Source of the DNA: a bacterium
GTDB taxonomy: Bacteria; Latescibacterota; UBA2968; GCA-2709665
NCBI GenBank assembly: GCA_027619145.1
Contig: JAQCGA010000190.1
Coordinates: forward strand, 1 to 7,511
Length of the DNA: 7,511 nucleotides
Reading direction: 5' to 3'
Below are positions 6,291-7,511 of the stretch, piece after piece. The translations under genes and the position numbers were made by a program. The notes under the pieces are model-generated. The model was not told where the DNA came from and did no database searches. It saw only the letters and a list, made by a program, of their open reading frames with translations. The stretch's first letter is position 1. Each line of letters opens with the position of its first letter.

Positions 6291-7329
6291 GACTCCGGTT
6301 TTGATTTCCGTTCAGCGCCCTGATCTCTTTCAGCGCCTGATCCGTTGAAACGGCGTCCAGGTGAATGTTCAAAAGCTCTTTCAAGTAGGTATTCAGCGTC
6401 GCTTTCTTCTCATTCAACAGCCCGGTCTGAAACTCCAGATCGTTCTCATCCCGAAAATCCTGAACCCATTCCTGTAACGAACGAAGCCGGTCCCGGGTCT
6501 GGACAATCATATCCAGCACCCGCCGCCGGTCGTCGCTCAGCCGCCGCAGGTCGATGCCGCCCGTGCCTTCGATATGCCATTCCCCAACCCAGACGCCTGC
6601 TGGCGTTTCCATCGCCGCCAACTGCGCCTGAAAATCGTCCAGGTTCTGAATCTGCCGCCTTAACGCCAGGCTGCTATTGACATACTCCTTCTGGTATTCC
6701 AGCAACTTCGCATTCTTCGCCTCCAGTTCCGCCCGCAACAGGGCAAGATCTCGGCCGCCCTCGAAAGCATTCAACGAATCCTCGGCGGCGTTTAAGTTTC
6801 GCCTGGCAATTTCATACTGTTCGCTGATAAACTCATAATTGCCTATCGCTTCCTGCGTCGTCAGCCCGTTGTTCTCCCGCACAAACAGCGACGCCCAAAC
6901 ATTCACAATTTTCGCAGGAGACATCCGGGCCGTATCCGAAGATGTGACAATTAAATCCAGCGACGATCCCGCGCCTTGTTGCGCACCTGGTTCAGTCTGA
7001 AGCACACCATCCAGTGCCGATATTCGCAATCGTTCGCCCTTGGCGTCTTTTAACCGAAGACTGTCAATAATGGTCTGTTCCAGATCCTGGGCTTTGGCCA
7101 GCGTCTGGTAAACATCTGTCGAAAATGAGGGCAGTTTCAACTCGTCCTTAAAAGGCGGTGGAAGAATCAGCAGTGTTGCCCGCGCTTCGTACACCGGAGG
7201 CGTTTTCTCCCGCGTCCCATTGTATACAACAGCCAGCACCGAACAGACCAGCGTTCCAACAACAATCACCCACTTCCGCTTCACAATCACATTTACATAA
7301 TCGATCAGATCTACTTCCTGTTCGTCCAT
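5962..7329 (-). CDS. Wzz-like chain-length/export protein, N-terminal part (frameshifted)
   Basis: The 455-codon frame carries a genuine N-terminal part of about 339 residues. It has the Wzz domain start (MDEQEVDLIDYVNVIVKRKW), a transmembrane helix at about 20-38 (VIVVGTLVCSVLAVVY), a periplasmic beta region with YEARATLLILPPP, then a long helical, coiled-coil-rich segment (about 160-335). Beyond about residue 340 (after QALKEIRALN) the frame departs from family-like sequence and reads into low-quality codons until 5962, while the true continuation lies in the other frame (5646-6290 and just upstream). If rejoined, the protein would be about 559 residues with N- and C-terminal membrane helices, a typical polysaccharide co-polymerase that sets chain length or gates export. 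No Walker kinase domain is fused. It starts at ATG 7329, with GGGGA about 11 nt upstream. Confidence 0.85.
   Translation of the reverse strand: MDEQEVDLIDYVNVIVKRKWVIVVGTLVCSVLAVVYNGTREKTPPVYEARATLLILPPPFKDELKLPSFSTDVYQTLAKAQDLEQTIIDSLRLKDAKGERLRISALDGVLQTEPGAQQGAGSSLDLIVTSSDTARMSPAKIVNVWASLFVRENNGLTTQEAIGNYEFISEQYEIARRNLNAAEDSLNAFEGGRDLALLRAELEAKNAKLLEYQKEYVNSSLALRRQIQNLDDFQAQLAAMETPAGVWVGEWHIEGTGGIDLRRLSDDRRRVLDMIVQTRDRLRSLQEWVQDFRDENDLEFQTGLLNEKKATLNTYLKELLNIHLDAVSTDQALKEIRALNGNQNRSHGGCQPGVGGSLPGNGVSGTGLQSVSPAKKFSGTRIVAVESRNRQSGSHPSGKTGGTEPEDRRTGFSRRTLSNVERGVSETEERDQHVEALNWFPAACESSRRRTETAS
6290..6314 (-). other. Frameshift site in the Wzz-like gene
   Basis: Frame 0 reads A-L-N-G-N-Q here, while the frame shifted by one base reads E-I-K-T-G-V into the downstream coiled coil and is closed upstream by TGA at 6312-6314. 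One extra base (for example one G of the GG at 6308-6309), or two missing bases, would restore a single open frame. The site lies next to A-runs, so a sequencing error, a true mutation or a slippage site all remain possible. Confidence 0.75.
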
Positions 7330-7438
7330 AATAAAACAGTCCCCAAAAACAGCCTCAGTTGTTGGCTCAAAAACAAAAGATTGATAAGGTTGACTGAATC
7401 CACAAATCTACACCAGCACCGCGACACCTCCAGAACCA
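7330..7438 (-). other. Intergenic gap upstream of the wzz-like gene
   Basis: About 109 bp lie between the epimerase stop and the wzz-like start. It is the longest gap in this transcription unit apart from the one at 871-974. A 4-bp inverted repeat (AGCC/GGCT at 7351-7367) is followed on the minus strand by a G and five Ts, but it is too short to call a terminator. I find no convincing -35/-10 pair. It could still hold a promoter for the downstream operon. Confidence 0.4.
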
Positions 7439-7511
7439 TCATCGTACATTTTCCCGGTACCACGCGATCGTCTGTTGCAACCCTTCCTCAAATGGAACCC
7501 GCGCCGTAAAA
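7439..7511 (-). CDS. NAD-dependent sugar epimerase/dehydratase, C-terminal end (partial)
   Basis: Only the last 23 codons and the TGA (7439-7441) are inside the window; the gene continues beyond the right edge. The tail contains EEGLQQTIAWYREN, the classic C-terminal pattern (xxEGLxxTIxWYxxN) of extended short-chain dehydrogenases such as dTDP-glucose 4,6-dehydratase, UDP-glucose 4-epimerase and related nucleotide-sugar enzymes. The exact reaction cannot be told from this fragment. It fits a glycan biosynthesis locus as the upstream neighbour of the wzz-like gene. Confidence 0.75.
   Translation of the reverse strand, partial: FTARVPFEEGLQQTIAWYRENVR

Noticed and set aside
7344..7367. Possible terminator upstream of the wzz-like gene (AGCC/GGCT followed by a G and five Ts on the minus strand)
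   Set aside because: The stem is only 4 bp and lies just before the wzz-like ribosome site. Probably chance.

Overview
The window reads as part of a surface-polysaccharide (exopolysaccharide, capsule or O-antigen type) biosynthesis locus from a Gram-negative-like, probably uncultured bacterium of moderate-to-high GC content. The sequence alone does not place it in a phylum. Every supported gene lies on the minus strand, so transcription runs from the high coordinates to the low ones.

In transcription order, the window opens with the last 23 codons of an NAD-dependent sugar epimerase/dehydratase (7439-7511). A gap of about 110 bp follows, then a Wzz-type chain-length/export protein (5646-7329) that is split by a single-base frameshift near 6290-6314. 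Next is a compact three-gene set: a small membrane protein resembling SxtJ (5381-5644), a NodU/CmcH-family O-carbamoyltransferase (3604-5379), and a 59-residue DUF5989-type membrane peptide (3416-3595). These genes are separated by 1-8 bp. The set resembles the carbamoyltransferase neighbourhood sxtI/J/K known from saxitoxin clusters and seen in many polysaccharide loci.

A two-gene unit follows, DUF4258-like (3120-3377) then DUF2283-like (2900-3118), which looks like a toxin-antitoxin-type pair inserted in the same transcription unit. Its second gene ends at or just before the start of the most unusual gene here (975-2870). That gene encodes a DegT/DnrJ/EryC1/StrS-type PLP enzyme fused to a C-terminal GT2 glycosyltransferase-like domain. 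In the PLP domain the catalytic lysine position is histidine, as in the sugar 3-dehydratases ColD and RfbH/E1. In the GT2 domain the DxD metal motif is altered.

After a gap of about 100 bp, the low-coordinate end holds a second two-gene unit: a small acidic/basic protein of unknown function (616-870) overlapping a MNT/AbiEii-like nucleotidyltransferase (161-673), again toxin-antitoxin-like. Bases 1-160 hold nothing I can support.

Working model (inference): nucleotide sugars are made by the epimerase and the PLP enzyme, and the fused GT2-like domain may transfer, bind or channel the product. The glycan is O-carbamoylated by the carbamoyltransferase with its two small membrane partners, and Wzz would control chain length or export. 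The frameshift may mean the Wzz function is lost, or it may be a sequencing error.
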